NCBI RefSeq assembly: GCF_051857545.1
Contig: NZ_JBPZHB010000006.1
Coordinates: forward strand, 248,001 to 312,000
DNA: 64,000 nt
Direction: 5' to 3'
Origin: Larkinella sp051857545
GTDB taxonomy: Bacteria > Bacteroidota > Bacteroidia > Cytophagales > Spirosomataceae
Below, one piece after another: positions 41,017-47,473 of this stretch; within the stretch, counting starts at the first letter, position 1, and every line of letters begins with the position of its first letter. The position numbers were made by a program, and so were the translations under genes. The notes under the pieces are model-generated. The model saw nothing but the letters and a program-made list of their open reading frames with translations, ran no database searches and had not been told where the DNA came from.

Positions 41017-43167
41017 ATGGAATTGTCGATCCAACCATTCGCCATTGATAATATACCAGCCAAAGAGCAATTGCCACAGTATATTATGGGGTTTGGGATA
41101 TATTATAAGGGTATACTACAAGACACTAAAAGACATAGAGACTATTTTCAGCCTATTTTCGAAGCATTCACAAACTCGTTGGAAGCAATAGATTTACGTT
41201 CAGATAAAAGTAACAATGGGTCTATTAGTATAAAGATTTTTTTATCTGAAATTGATGGAGGAGAACCAATTTTTCAGCAGTTGAAAATTGAAGATACAGG
41301 TATTGGGTTTAATAAAAAGGAGTTTCATAGATTTACAACATATAAAGACAATCAAAAAGGATTCAATAATAGAGGTTCAGGGAGAATACAGCTTATTCAT
41401 TATTTTGAAGAATGTCATTATGTAAGTGTATATAAAACTGATGATGGTTTTAAAGAAAGAGAATTCGTTTTGTCAAAGAATGAGAAATTCTTGGCTCATA
41501 ATTCAATAACACTATTGTTGTCAGATAAGCAAACAAATAAGAGTGAAACAGGTACATCTTTAAGGCTTATTGGTGCACTCAAGCCAACGAATAAATTTTT
41601 TAATAATCTAAATGCAAAAAACCTAAAAGATTCCATTATTCTTCATTATATACAGTATTTATGTTCTCGACGCGAAAGACTTCCCTTTATTTTAATCGAG
41701 CAATACGTGAATGAAGAACTTAAAGATAAGCAGACTATTTCAACTGAAGATGTCCCAGAGATTGATCAAACTAAAATTATTAAAGTTCAATACTCTGCTT
41801 TGTCTAGGGATGGTAAAGGTGTCGAAAAGCTGGATAAAAATGAGAGTTTTACTGTGCAATCCTTTAAAATTAACAAAGAAAAGCTCTCAGAAAATAGTGT
41901 TAAATTGACGAGTAAAGGAGAAGTAATTAATACACATCATATCTCTTTAGATTGCTTATCAAGTGCTGATGTAATTGATAATAAACGGTATTTATTCTTA
42001 GTATCCAGTGCTTATATAGATGATTTAGATGGGAATGTTCGTGGTGATATTAAAATTCTTACAAAAGAAGAATTTAAGAGAGAAAGTAACATTTTTGACA
42101 ATGGGACAATACTGCTTGAAGATTTAAAAGAAATAACAAATAAATCGATTTTGGAGCTATATCCTGAAATCTCAGCAAAGGTTAAAGAGCATAGTAAAGG
42201 TATCGAAAAGTTAAAATCAATGTTTCTAATTAGTGATGATACTATCAAGTCCTTATCTCTAAGTTTAAATGATTCAGAAGAACAGATATTAGAAAAAGTT
42301 TATGTTGCTGAGGCAAAAGTTACTGCACAGAAAGACGCTAAAATAAAAGAAAAAATAGATAATCTTGAAGATTTAGATCCAAGTGACAAATCTTTTGAGT
42401 CAGAATTTAATAATACAGTAGCGGATTTAGTGAAACAAATACCATTACAAAACAGGACTTCACTCACTCACTATGTAGCTAGGAGGAAGCTCGTTCTAGA
42501 TTTATTTAAGATTATTTTAAATAAAAAACTTAAGGTTCAACGTGAAGGCCTGAGAAATATAGATGAAAAATTATTGCATAATTTAATTTTTAAGCAAGGA
42601 TCAAGCGATCCTGGAATAAGTGACTTATGGCTTGTGAATGAAGATTTTATTTATTTTAAAGGTACTTCTGAGGTGAAACTAGGTAATTTGTCAGTTGATG
42701 GAGTTAAAATAATGAAGGAAGATCCAACAGAAGAAGAAATAAAATATAGAGACTCTTTAGAAGAAAGGCGATATGACACAAGACCTGACGTGCTATTATT
42801 TCCAAGTGAAGGTAAATGTATAATCATTGAATTTAAAAATCCAGATGTAAATGTTTCTGATCATTTAAATCAGATTTCTAACTATGCTAGTATAATCAGA
42901 AATCTTTCTAAAGATGCATATAATTTTAAGGTTTTTTATGGTTATCTAGTTGGCGAAAAGTTAGACCCTGGTGATGTTCAAAATAAGGATTCTGCTTTTG
43001 TAGAAGCTGTTCACTTCAACTATGTATTTAAACCATATTATAGAATAATTGGGAAGTTTGGTAGGACAGATGGTGCTTTGTACACGGAAGCAATTCAATA
43101 TTCAACACTTTTAGATAGAGCTGAAAAACGGAATGAAATATTCATTAAAAACTTGACAAATGAATAA
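41017..43167 (+). CDS. GHKL (HSP90/MutL-like) ATPase fused to a PD-(D/E)XK nuclease
   Basis: 716 residues, visibly more A/T-rich than its neighbours. N-terminal Bergerat ATP site: N-box Glu49/Asn53 in FEAFTNSLEAID, G1 motif Asp93-T-G-I-Gly97, and G2 motif at 120-123 (NRGSGRIQLIHYF). The C-terminus has a nuclease core: RPD (Asp591) VLLF, then IIIEFKNP (Glu605, Lys607), followed by helices with DHLNQISNYASII. The middle is coiled and charged. GHKL ATPases of MutL/MORC type occur in restriction and conflict systems, so an anti-phage role is my inference. It sits alone, tail-to-tail with hicAB. Confidence 0.8.
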   Translation: MELSIQPFAIDNIPAKEQLPQYIMGFGIYYKGILQDTKRHRDYFQPIFEAFTNSLEAIDLRSDKSNNGSISIKIFLSEIDGGEPIFQQLKIEDTGIGFNKKEFHRFTTYKDNQKGFNNRGSGRIQLIHYFEECHYVSVYKTDDGFKEREFVLSKNEKFLAHNSITLLLSDKQTNKSETGTSLRLIGALKPTNKFFNNLNAKNLKDSIILHYIQYLCSRRERLPFILIEQYVNEELKDKQTISTEDVPEIDQTKIIKVQYSALSRDGKGVEKLDKNESFTVQSFKINKEKLSENSVKLTSKGEVINTHHISLDCLSSADVIDNKRYLFLVSSAYIDDLDGNVRGDIKILTKEEFKRESNIFDNGTILLEDLKEITNKSILELYPEISAKVKEHSKGIEKLKSMFLISDDTIKSLSLSLNDSEEQILEKVYVAEAKVTAQKDAKIKEKIDNLEDLDPSDKSFESEFNNTVADLVKQIPLQNRTSLTHYVARRKLVLDLFKIILNKKLKVQREGLRNIDEKLLHNLIFKQGSSDPGISDLWLVNEDFIYFKGTSEVKLGNLSVDGVKIMKEDPTEEEIKYRDSLEERRYDTRPDVLLFPSEGKCIIIEFKNPDVNVSDHLNQISNYASIIRNLSKDAYNFKVFYGYLVGEKLDPGDVQNKDSAFVEAVHFNYVFKPYYRIIGKFGRTDGALYTEAIQYSTLLDRAEKRNEIFIKNLTNE

Positions 43168-43236
43168 TTTTATATTGTGGTAAAAAAGAAAAGCCCTCGA
43201 TCGAGGGCTTTTCTTTTTTACCACAATATAAAATTA
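43165..43236. terminator. Perfect 72-bp palindrome, bidirectional terminator
   Basis: The 36 bases on each side of the 43200/43201 centre are exact complements with no loop. The core GAAAAGCCCTCGATCGAGGG is flanked by A6 and T6 runs, giving terminators for both strands. The palindrome begins with the TAA stop of the ATPase-nuclease gene and ends with the TTA (stop) of hicB. Confidence 0.93.
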
Positions 43237-43656
43237 GGCAATCTGCACCTGCAAGAGTTCGTTAGCCAATTCATGCACCGCTTTCTCGATCTTTTTAGCT
43301 TGTTGTGCTGACGGATGTTTGACCCCTGACGCATACTGTCTTGCCAAAGCCTTATTTATCCCCGCTTTTTCGGCGATCACGTTGATTTTAACGGCGTTGA
43401 ATACTTCAAAAAACGCCGTCAGATCGTAGACGTAATTGAACTCAATGTCATTGGGATTGACGCCAGCCCAGTACGGATCGTCTTTTAATTCGTGCTCCAA
43501 CGAATCCGTGACCAAGTCACGAATGTTTTGTGTGATTTCTGCCACGTTGGCCCCAACCGTGGTGTGCAGAAAACCTTCTTTGTCCTCGCCGGGATCATAC
43601 GAGAGACGGCCCCAGAGTTCGCCGTCGCCCTTTTCTAAGATGATTGTTTGTTTCAT
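43234..43656 (-). CDS. hicB: HicB-like antitoxin with C-terminal helix-turn-helix
   Basis: 140 residues. The N-terminal part (LEKGDGELWGRLSYDPGEDK, then FLHTTVGANVAEITQNIRDL) fits the HicB partial RNase-H fold. The C-terminus carries a DNA-binding helix-turn-helix (AEKAGINKALARQYASGVKH). It would neutralise HicA and repress the operon through the 16-bp elements upstream of hicA. It follows hicA by 101 bp, the usual toxin-first order. Confidence 0.82.
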   Translation of the reverse strand: MKQTIILEKGDGELWGRLSYDPGEDKEGFLHTTVGANVAEITQNIRDLVTDSLEHELKDDPYWAGVNPNDIEFNYVYDLTAFFEVFNAVKINVIAEKAGINKALARQYASGVKHPSAQQAKKIEKAVHELANELLQVQIA

Positions 43657-43757
43657 TGCTCAGCTTTTCAAAGTGTATTACAAGTGTGAAATTATCCTTT
43701 TCAGCATTTAACCTACTCAACCTAAAGAGGAAGGGTGCCCGCTGGAGCGGGCTTCCC

Positions 43758-43943
43758 TTACTTTAATTTGGCTTGTTTCAGAAGGTCGTTCAGGATGCCG
43801 GGTTTCAAATCTTTTTTCCCGTGGTCTGGAATCGAAATGTGACCTTTAATGTCGGGATGTTTGAAAATCCGGTGGCTTCCTTTCCGGCGATCTTCGTACC
43901 AGCCTTTTTCCTCGATTAGTTTGATTAGGTCAGATGCCTTCAT
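43758..43943 (-). CDS. hicA: HicA-like mRNA interferase toxin
   Basis: 61 residues, typical for HicA. It has the double-stranded-RNA-binding-like fold signature with catalytic His in RKGSHRIFKHPD, and the conserved end ISIPDHGKKDLKPGILNDLL. HicA cleaves mRNA or tmRNA until bound by HicB. The promoter and three candidate operators lie immediately upstream. Confidence 0.9.
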   Translation of the reverse strand: MKASDLIKLIEEKGWYEDRRKGSHRIFKHPDIKGHISIPDHGKKDLKPGILNDLLKQAKLK

Positions 43944-43967
43944 CGGGGTTGCTTATTTAGTACGTAT

Positions 43968-43999
43968 CAAAGGTAGCCTTTTTGCTACTTATATCCAAA
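43968..43999 (-). promoter_or_regulatory. hicA promoter
   Basis: On the minus strand TTTG (43996-43999) and TACCTTTG (43968-43975) are separated by exactly 20 bases, a full match to the Bacteroidota consensus. Operator copy 1 lies between and touches the -7 element, so a bound HicB would block polymerase. Confidence 0.7.
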
Positions 44000-44056
44000 T
44001 TTTGGAATAGCTTTTTTGCTACTTTTGTGAAAATAATTAGGTAGCAAAAAGGCTAC
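43973..44056. promoter_or_regulatory. Array of three 16-bp operators with 34-bp spacing
   Basis: GTAGCCTTTTTGCTAC (43973-43988), ATAGCTTTTTTGCTAC (44007-44022) and GTAGCAAAAAGGCTAC (44041-44056; the exact reverse complement of the first). Starts are exactly 34 bp apart. The array lies in the divergent gap between hicA and the 44143 gene and probably binds HicB. Confidence 0.7.
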
Positions 44057-44074
44057 TTTTTTTCTTGAAAACAC

Positions 44075-44105
44075 TTGACTTCGCGGCAATAAAGTGCGTC
44101 CTTTG
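44075..44105 (+). promoter_or_regulatory. Candidate promoter of the truncated amidoligase-like gene
   Basis: TTG at 44075-44077 and GTCCTTTG at 44098-44105 with a 20-base spacer. The sequence TTGACTTCGCGGCAA that starts it recurs at 44580 before the full amidoligase gene. Confidence 0.5.
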
Positions 44106-44142
44106 TTCTATCAAACAAACAATATAACACGCAGATAACCAG

Positions 44143-44475
44143 ATGAATATCCAGAAAATGTTAAACAGAAGAATGACTAAAAATGAAATGAAAAACCAAA
44201 TTCTGGCACTCGAACTAGGCCGCTTCTTTGAGACCAAAATTGAAGGTATGAACGTCGATCCCCACGAGGTGGCCTGGAAGCTGACGCTGGCAGGAATCGC
44301 GGTCGAAGTAAACGGATTTAGCTTTTTGACGAAAAGCCGCTGGAAATTAAACACCACGGCCTGCGGCTTTGATTTGATTAGCCCCTTATTGGAAAATGGG
44401 ATCGATGAATTTATAACGGTTATTCGGGTCGTTGAGGAGATGGGAGCATACATTCAGCGTACTTCATTTAAATAA
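44143..44475 (+). CDS. Truncated amidoligase-like protein (110 aa)
   Basis: Residues 31-107 align with residues 79-162 of the 44648-45586 amidoligase: TKIEGMNVDPHEVAWKLTLA against VEIEAYNVDRHVLANALSAA, and EEMGAYIQRTS against KQKNAYINRSC. The helix-turn-helix N-terminus is absent and the protein stops just before the HVHFD catalytic region, so it cannot be an active ligase. It has its own operator, promoter and terminator, a copy of those of the full gene. It may be a decaying duplicate or a substrate-binding decoy. Confidence 0.65.
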   Translation: MNIQKMLNRRMTKNEMKNQILALELGRFFETKIEGMNVDPHEVAWKLTLAGIAVEVNGFSFLTKSRWKLNTTACGFDLISPLLENGIDEFITVIRVVEEMGAYIQRTSFK

Positions 44476-44496
44476 CCCATTCAGTAATAAGACTTT

Positions 44497-44525
44497 AGCC
44501 CGTCTCGATTGAGACGGGCTTTTTG
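44497..44525 (+). terminator. Terminator after the truncated amidoligase-like gene
   Basis: AGCCCGTCTC (44497-44506) pairs with GAGACGGGCT (44511-44520) around GATT, followed by TTTT. Confidence 0.9.
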
Positions 44526-44545
44526 TATTTACCTAGACAAAAAAA

Positions 44546-44561
44546 GTAGCAAAAAGGCTAC
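44546..44561. promoter_or_regulatory. Fourth copy of the HicB-type operator
   Basis: GTAGCAAAAAGGCTAC, identical to operator 3 (44041-44056). It is followed after 18 bases by TTGACTTCGCGGCAA (44580), the same arrangement as upstream of the 44143 gene. It suggests the amidoligase operon answers to the same regulator as hicAB. Confidence 0.65.
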
Positions 44562-44647
44562 TTTTTTTCGATCAGAAACTTGACTTCGCGGCAACAAAGT
44601 GCGTGCTTTACATCATCAAAACGGAATGATAACACGCAAATAGCCAG

Positions 44648-45586
44648 ATGAATACGCAGGAAATACTAAATAATAACAGCCTAACCAAAACCGAAAAAAT
44701 ACGCCAGCTTCTGGCTTTAGGATTGACTCGCCGGGAGGTAGCAGACCTGACGGGCGGGAACTACGGATTTGTTCAGAACGTATTTGCTCGCTACTGGCCA
44801 GAACGTGTTCAAAGCCGCATCCAGCGCGCAGCCGAGCGGGCTACCGCCTTTACCTTTCCTGCCTTTGACCGGCGCTTCGGGGTTGAAATTGAAGCCTATA
44901 ATGTAGACCGCCACGTACTGGCCAACGCCCTTTCAGCAGCGGGGATTTCGGTGGAAGTTGAAGGCTACAACCACACTACCCGCAGACATTGGAAAATTGT
45001 AACCGACGCCAGCCTGAACGGCCAACAGGCATTTGAATTGGTAAGCCCGATTTTAGAAGGTCAGGCCGGGCTGGATGAAGTAAAAACGGTTTGCCGGGTT
45101 TTGAAACAGAAAAACGCCTACATTAACCGAAGCTGCGGCCTGCATGTTCACTTCGACGCCAGCGGGATGGGCCTCGAACAACTAAAAAATATGATTGTTA
45201 ATTACGCCAATTATGAGCGGGTAATTGATCGATTTATGCCGCAAAGCAGACGCGATAACTACTACTGCAAAAGCGTTAGAACGCTGGCCAGCCGGGTTGA
45301 AATCGCCAGAACCATCAACGGATTGGTAAGCCTGCAAGGTGATCGGTATGAGAAAGTTAACCTGCAATCGTATAGCCGCCACCGGACGGTTGAATTTCGC
45401 CAGCACAGCGGAACCATTGAATTTTCGAAAATCTCGAACTGGATTTTATTTTTACACAATCTGGTTGAAATGAGCAAGACGCAGCGGATTGACCAACAAA
45501 CCGCAAATGAAGCCAGCCTGCAGGCATTTCAACAGCCCGAAATTGTAACGTACATTCATAACCGAATCAGCGAGTTAGCCGCATGA
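44648..45586 (+). CDS. Amidoligase family protein with N-terminal helix-turn-helix
   Basis: 312 residues. Residues 12-50 look like a helix-turn-helix (IRQLLALGLTRREVADLTGG). The rest is the glutamine-synthetase-like amidoligase fold: FGVEIEAYNV (77-86), GLHVHFDASG (164-173) and RTVEFRQHSGTIE (246-258), which together supply the ATP/metal-binding acidic and His residues. Such enzymes (COOH-NH2 ligases) attach amino groups to peptides, proteins or small molecules. The substrate here is unknown. It overlaps the 79-aa gene by 4 bp, so the two are coupled. Confidence 0.82.
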   Translation: MNTQEILNNNSLTKTEKIRQLLALGLTRREVADLTGGNYGFVQNVFARYWPERVQSRIQRAAERATAFTFPAFDRRFGVEIEAYNVDRHVLANALSAAGISVEVEGYNHTTRRHWKIVTDASLNGQQAFELVSPILEGQAGLDEVKTVCRVLKQKNAYINRSCGLHVHFDASGMGLEQLKNMIVNYANYERVIDRFMPQSRRDNYYCKSVRTLASRVEIARTINGLVSLQGDRYEKVNLQSYSRHRTVEFRQHSGTIEFSKISNWILFLHNLVEMSKTQRIDQQTANEASLQAFQQPEIVTYIHNRISELAA

Positions 45587-45822
45587 AATATTTATTAGAA
45601 GATGGAACCGGGGTGGTCGAAGCGGCTACCCCGGCTGAATTGATCGACCAGCTGAAAAACAATGGCCGGTTCACGGCAGAACAAAGCAGGGAAGAGTATA
45701 TGCGTGAATTTGCCGTTCGCTTTGTGGAATATTATGGCGGTACGGCTCCGCGTACGGATGATCCGGAACGTTTTATCGAAGACCTGGTTAGCCAGGGCTG
45801 GCTCAAGGAAACTCCCGATTAA
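45583..45822 (+). CDS. Small acidic partner of the amidoligase (79 aa)
   Basis: Starts in the ATGA overlap with the amidoligase stop. Rich in Glu and Asp (MKYLLEDGTGVVEAATPAEL, TDDPERFIEDLVSQGWLKET), ending in TPD. No family recognised. Translational coupling suggests a subunit, substrate carrier or regulator for the ligase; that is inference. Confidence 0.6.
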   Translation: MKYLLEDGTGVVEAATPAELIDQLKNNGRFTAEQSREEYMREFAVRFVEYYGGTAPRTDDPERFIEDLVSQGWLKETPD

Positions 45823-45897
45823 AATTTTGTTGTAGCAGTGGAGTACTCCGGTTTAGCCTGGCGCCGATCGGGGACGACTATTCCGTGGTTGATCCTG

Positions 45898-45930
45898 AAA
45901 AGCCCGTCCCAACAATGACGGGCTTTTTTG
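45898..45930 (+). terminator. Terminator of the amidoligase operon
   Basis: AAAAGCCCGT (45898-45907) pairs with ACGGGCTTTT (45918-45927), continuing into further T residues. It closes the cargo block before the lysis genes. Confidence 0.9.
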
Positions 45931-45985
45931 TCCTTTTACCTCCCGACGGATCCGTCGATCTTCGCTTCGATAACGATTCTAAGCG

Positions 45986-46429
45986 ATGGCATCCCGATCC
46001 CTATTCGACTTAAACCCCCTACTCGCTTACGCCTTTGGCAAGGCCGAAGCGGAGTGGCTCTTGCTGTATCCTGCGGCTCCCAAACCGTTTCTGGTGGCCA
46101 CGCACCGGTCTAACCAGGAACAACAGGCACTCTACGACCAACCCCGCGACAAAAAGGATAATGATGGCGACGGACAGGTCGACGAAAAAGACGAGTTTGT
46201 CAGTAATGCTCGGGCCGGCCAAAGTCCTCACAACTACCTGCCATCTTACGCGTTCGATATTGCTTTTCGCAACAGCAAGGGAGCGACCGACTACAATCTG
46301 AAGTGGTTTGTCGACTTCGCCAGGCTGGTTTTGAAAACGCCCGGCATAACCTGGGGCGGGAACTTCAAATCGATCATCGACCGCCCACACTTCGAGTTGA
46401 CGGATTGGGAAAAACTCGTCAGGAAATGA
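45986..46429 (+). CDS. M15-type peptidoglycan peptidase (endolysin) with EF-hand-like loop
   Basis: 147 residues. The zinc-site pattern of M15/VanY/CwlK peptidases is visible: SPHNYLPSYAFDIAF (His82, Asp91) and DRPHFEL near the C-terminus. It would cut peptidoglycan stem peptides at lysis. Unusually, an insert at residues 58-70 (DNDGDGQVDEKDE) has Asp at loop positions 1, 3, 5, 9 and 12, like an EF-hand or thrombospondin-type calcium loop. It starts the lysis-like cassette; its end overlaps the next gene. Confidence 0.8.
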   Translation: MASRSLFDLNPLLAYAFGKAEAEWLLLYPAAPKPFLVATHRSNQEQQALYDQPRDKKDNDGDGQVDEKDEFVSNARAGQSPHNYLPSYAFDIAFRNSKGATDYNLKWFVDFARLVLKTPGITWGGNFKSIIDRPHFELTDWEKLVRK

Positions 46430-46815
46430 TGAAATTCATCGTATTGGCCGTCCAGTACCTGAAAGGCACGGCTTCGCACCTGGGCACAACCAAGAACCTG
46501 GTCCGGGAGGTGGTGGTGGGCGTGATGACGGCCCTTTGTATCTACCTGGTTCTGCACGTAACGATGCCGCCCGAACCCGATGTGGTGGGCGGTTTGCGCG
46601 ACGTGCTGCGAACTACCCTGCACAACCAGCAACGGGCCGATTCGCTCCAGGCGTGGATCCGCGTGAAGGAAAAACAGGACATTATCGATTCTCTCCAGTA
46701 TACAATCAGGCAATATGAAGAACGCGACTCGCTTCTGTCTAATCGTAAACTTTCTCCTCTGGGGGCTATGCAGACCATCGTTGGCGCAATCAAAGGAGGA
46801 AAAAAAGCAAAGTGA
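46426..46815 (+). CDS. Single-span membrane protein with coiled coil (possible holin or inner spanin)
   Basis: 129 residues starting at the ATGATG that overlaps the endolysin stop. One transmembrane segment (about 25-46, EVVVGVMTALCIYLVLHV) is followed by a coiled-coil region (RADSLQAWIRVKEKQDIIDS, LQYTIRQYEERDSLL) and a basic end. Position right after the endolysin suggests a lysis role. The N-in single span plus periplasmic coiled coil resembles an inner spanin. Confidence 0.55.
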   Translation: MMKFIVLAVQYLKGTASHLGTTKNLVREVVVGVMTALCIYLVLHVTMPPEPDVVGGLRDVLRTTLHNQQRADSLQAWIRVKEKQDIIDSLQYTIRQYEERDSLLSNRKLSPLGAMQTIVGAIKGGKKAK

Positions 46816-47131
46816 CAGTCTGGCGGTGGTGCGGGATTTTGTGGATCTGGCCAAACCGCTCCTGGATAGTCTCACCAAACTCCACTACATCCGGAAGGAC
46901 GTGGCCGCGCTGCAGGTGAAAGTCATTCTGGCTGAACGCAACCGGGATCAGCTTGCCGTCGAACTGAAAAACTGCATTCAGGATAACGGCAAGCTGGCCA
47001 ATGAACTCTTCGATACGAAAGACGAGTTGGGCCGACAGAAACAGAAAAACCGCCAGGCTCAGTTGGAGCGGTGGCTGCTGCGCATTGGGGGGGCTGTAGC
47101 GCTGTATTTTCAGGTGCGGTCGGTACTATGA
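46715..47131 (+). CDS. Secreted or anchored coiled-coil protein overlapping the upstream lysis gene
   Basis: 138 residues in another frame, overlapping the previous gene by 101 bp. The N-terminus is a signal peptide (MKNATRFCLIVNFLLWGLCR, then PSLAQ). The middle is a long coiled coil (ALQVKVILAERNRDQLAVEL, FDTKDELGRQKQKNRQAQLE) and the C-terminus is a short hydrophobic segment (IGGAVALYFQV). The nested arrangement recalls Rz/Rz1-type spanin pairs, but no clear lipobox is present, so the assignment is tentative. Confidence 0.5.
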   Translation: MKNATRFCLIVNFLLWGLCRPSLAQSKEEKKQSDSLAVVRDFVDLAKPLLDSLTKLHYIRKDVAALQVKVILAERNRDQLAVELKNCIQDNGKLANELFDTKDELGRQKQKNRQAQLERWLLRIGGAVALYFQVRSVL

Positions 47132-47473
47132 TTATAGTATATATACTCAGTTAGTGTTACCAAAATGATATATTTATTTGTGAGATCGCGATTTGAAAAA
47201 TTTTTGTATAAATTTAAGCGAATTTGATAAGAGTAGAAGAAGCTAATATAGATTCGTTTTATGGGTTGCTTACACCCTTGCTAATATACGTAGATAGCTA
47301 GTTATGGATTCCTGTAAACTCTAATTATAAATAGAATCGTCTGGTAATTAGAGAATGATCCGTACATAAATTAATTATTTTAGAAAGCATTAAAAGAAAG
47401 TAGAGAGATGTATAATAAATTCTTTATTAATTAAATAATCTTAAATCGAACTAACCATTCTAACGACTACAAA
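47132..47473. other. A/T-rich intergenic stretch without a gene
   Basis: This 342-bp gap between the lysis cassette and the large lipoprotein gene is strongly A/T-rich and contains no open frame I would support. It probably carries the promoter that lets the lipoprotein gene be expressed independently of the phage. Confidence 0.5.

Noticed and set aside
47132..47473. Search for a CRISPR array or small RNA in the A/T-rich gap
   Set aside because: No regularly spaced repeats and no stable conserved-looking fold were visible.
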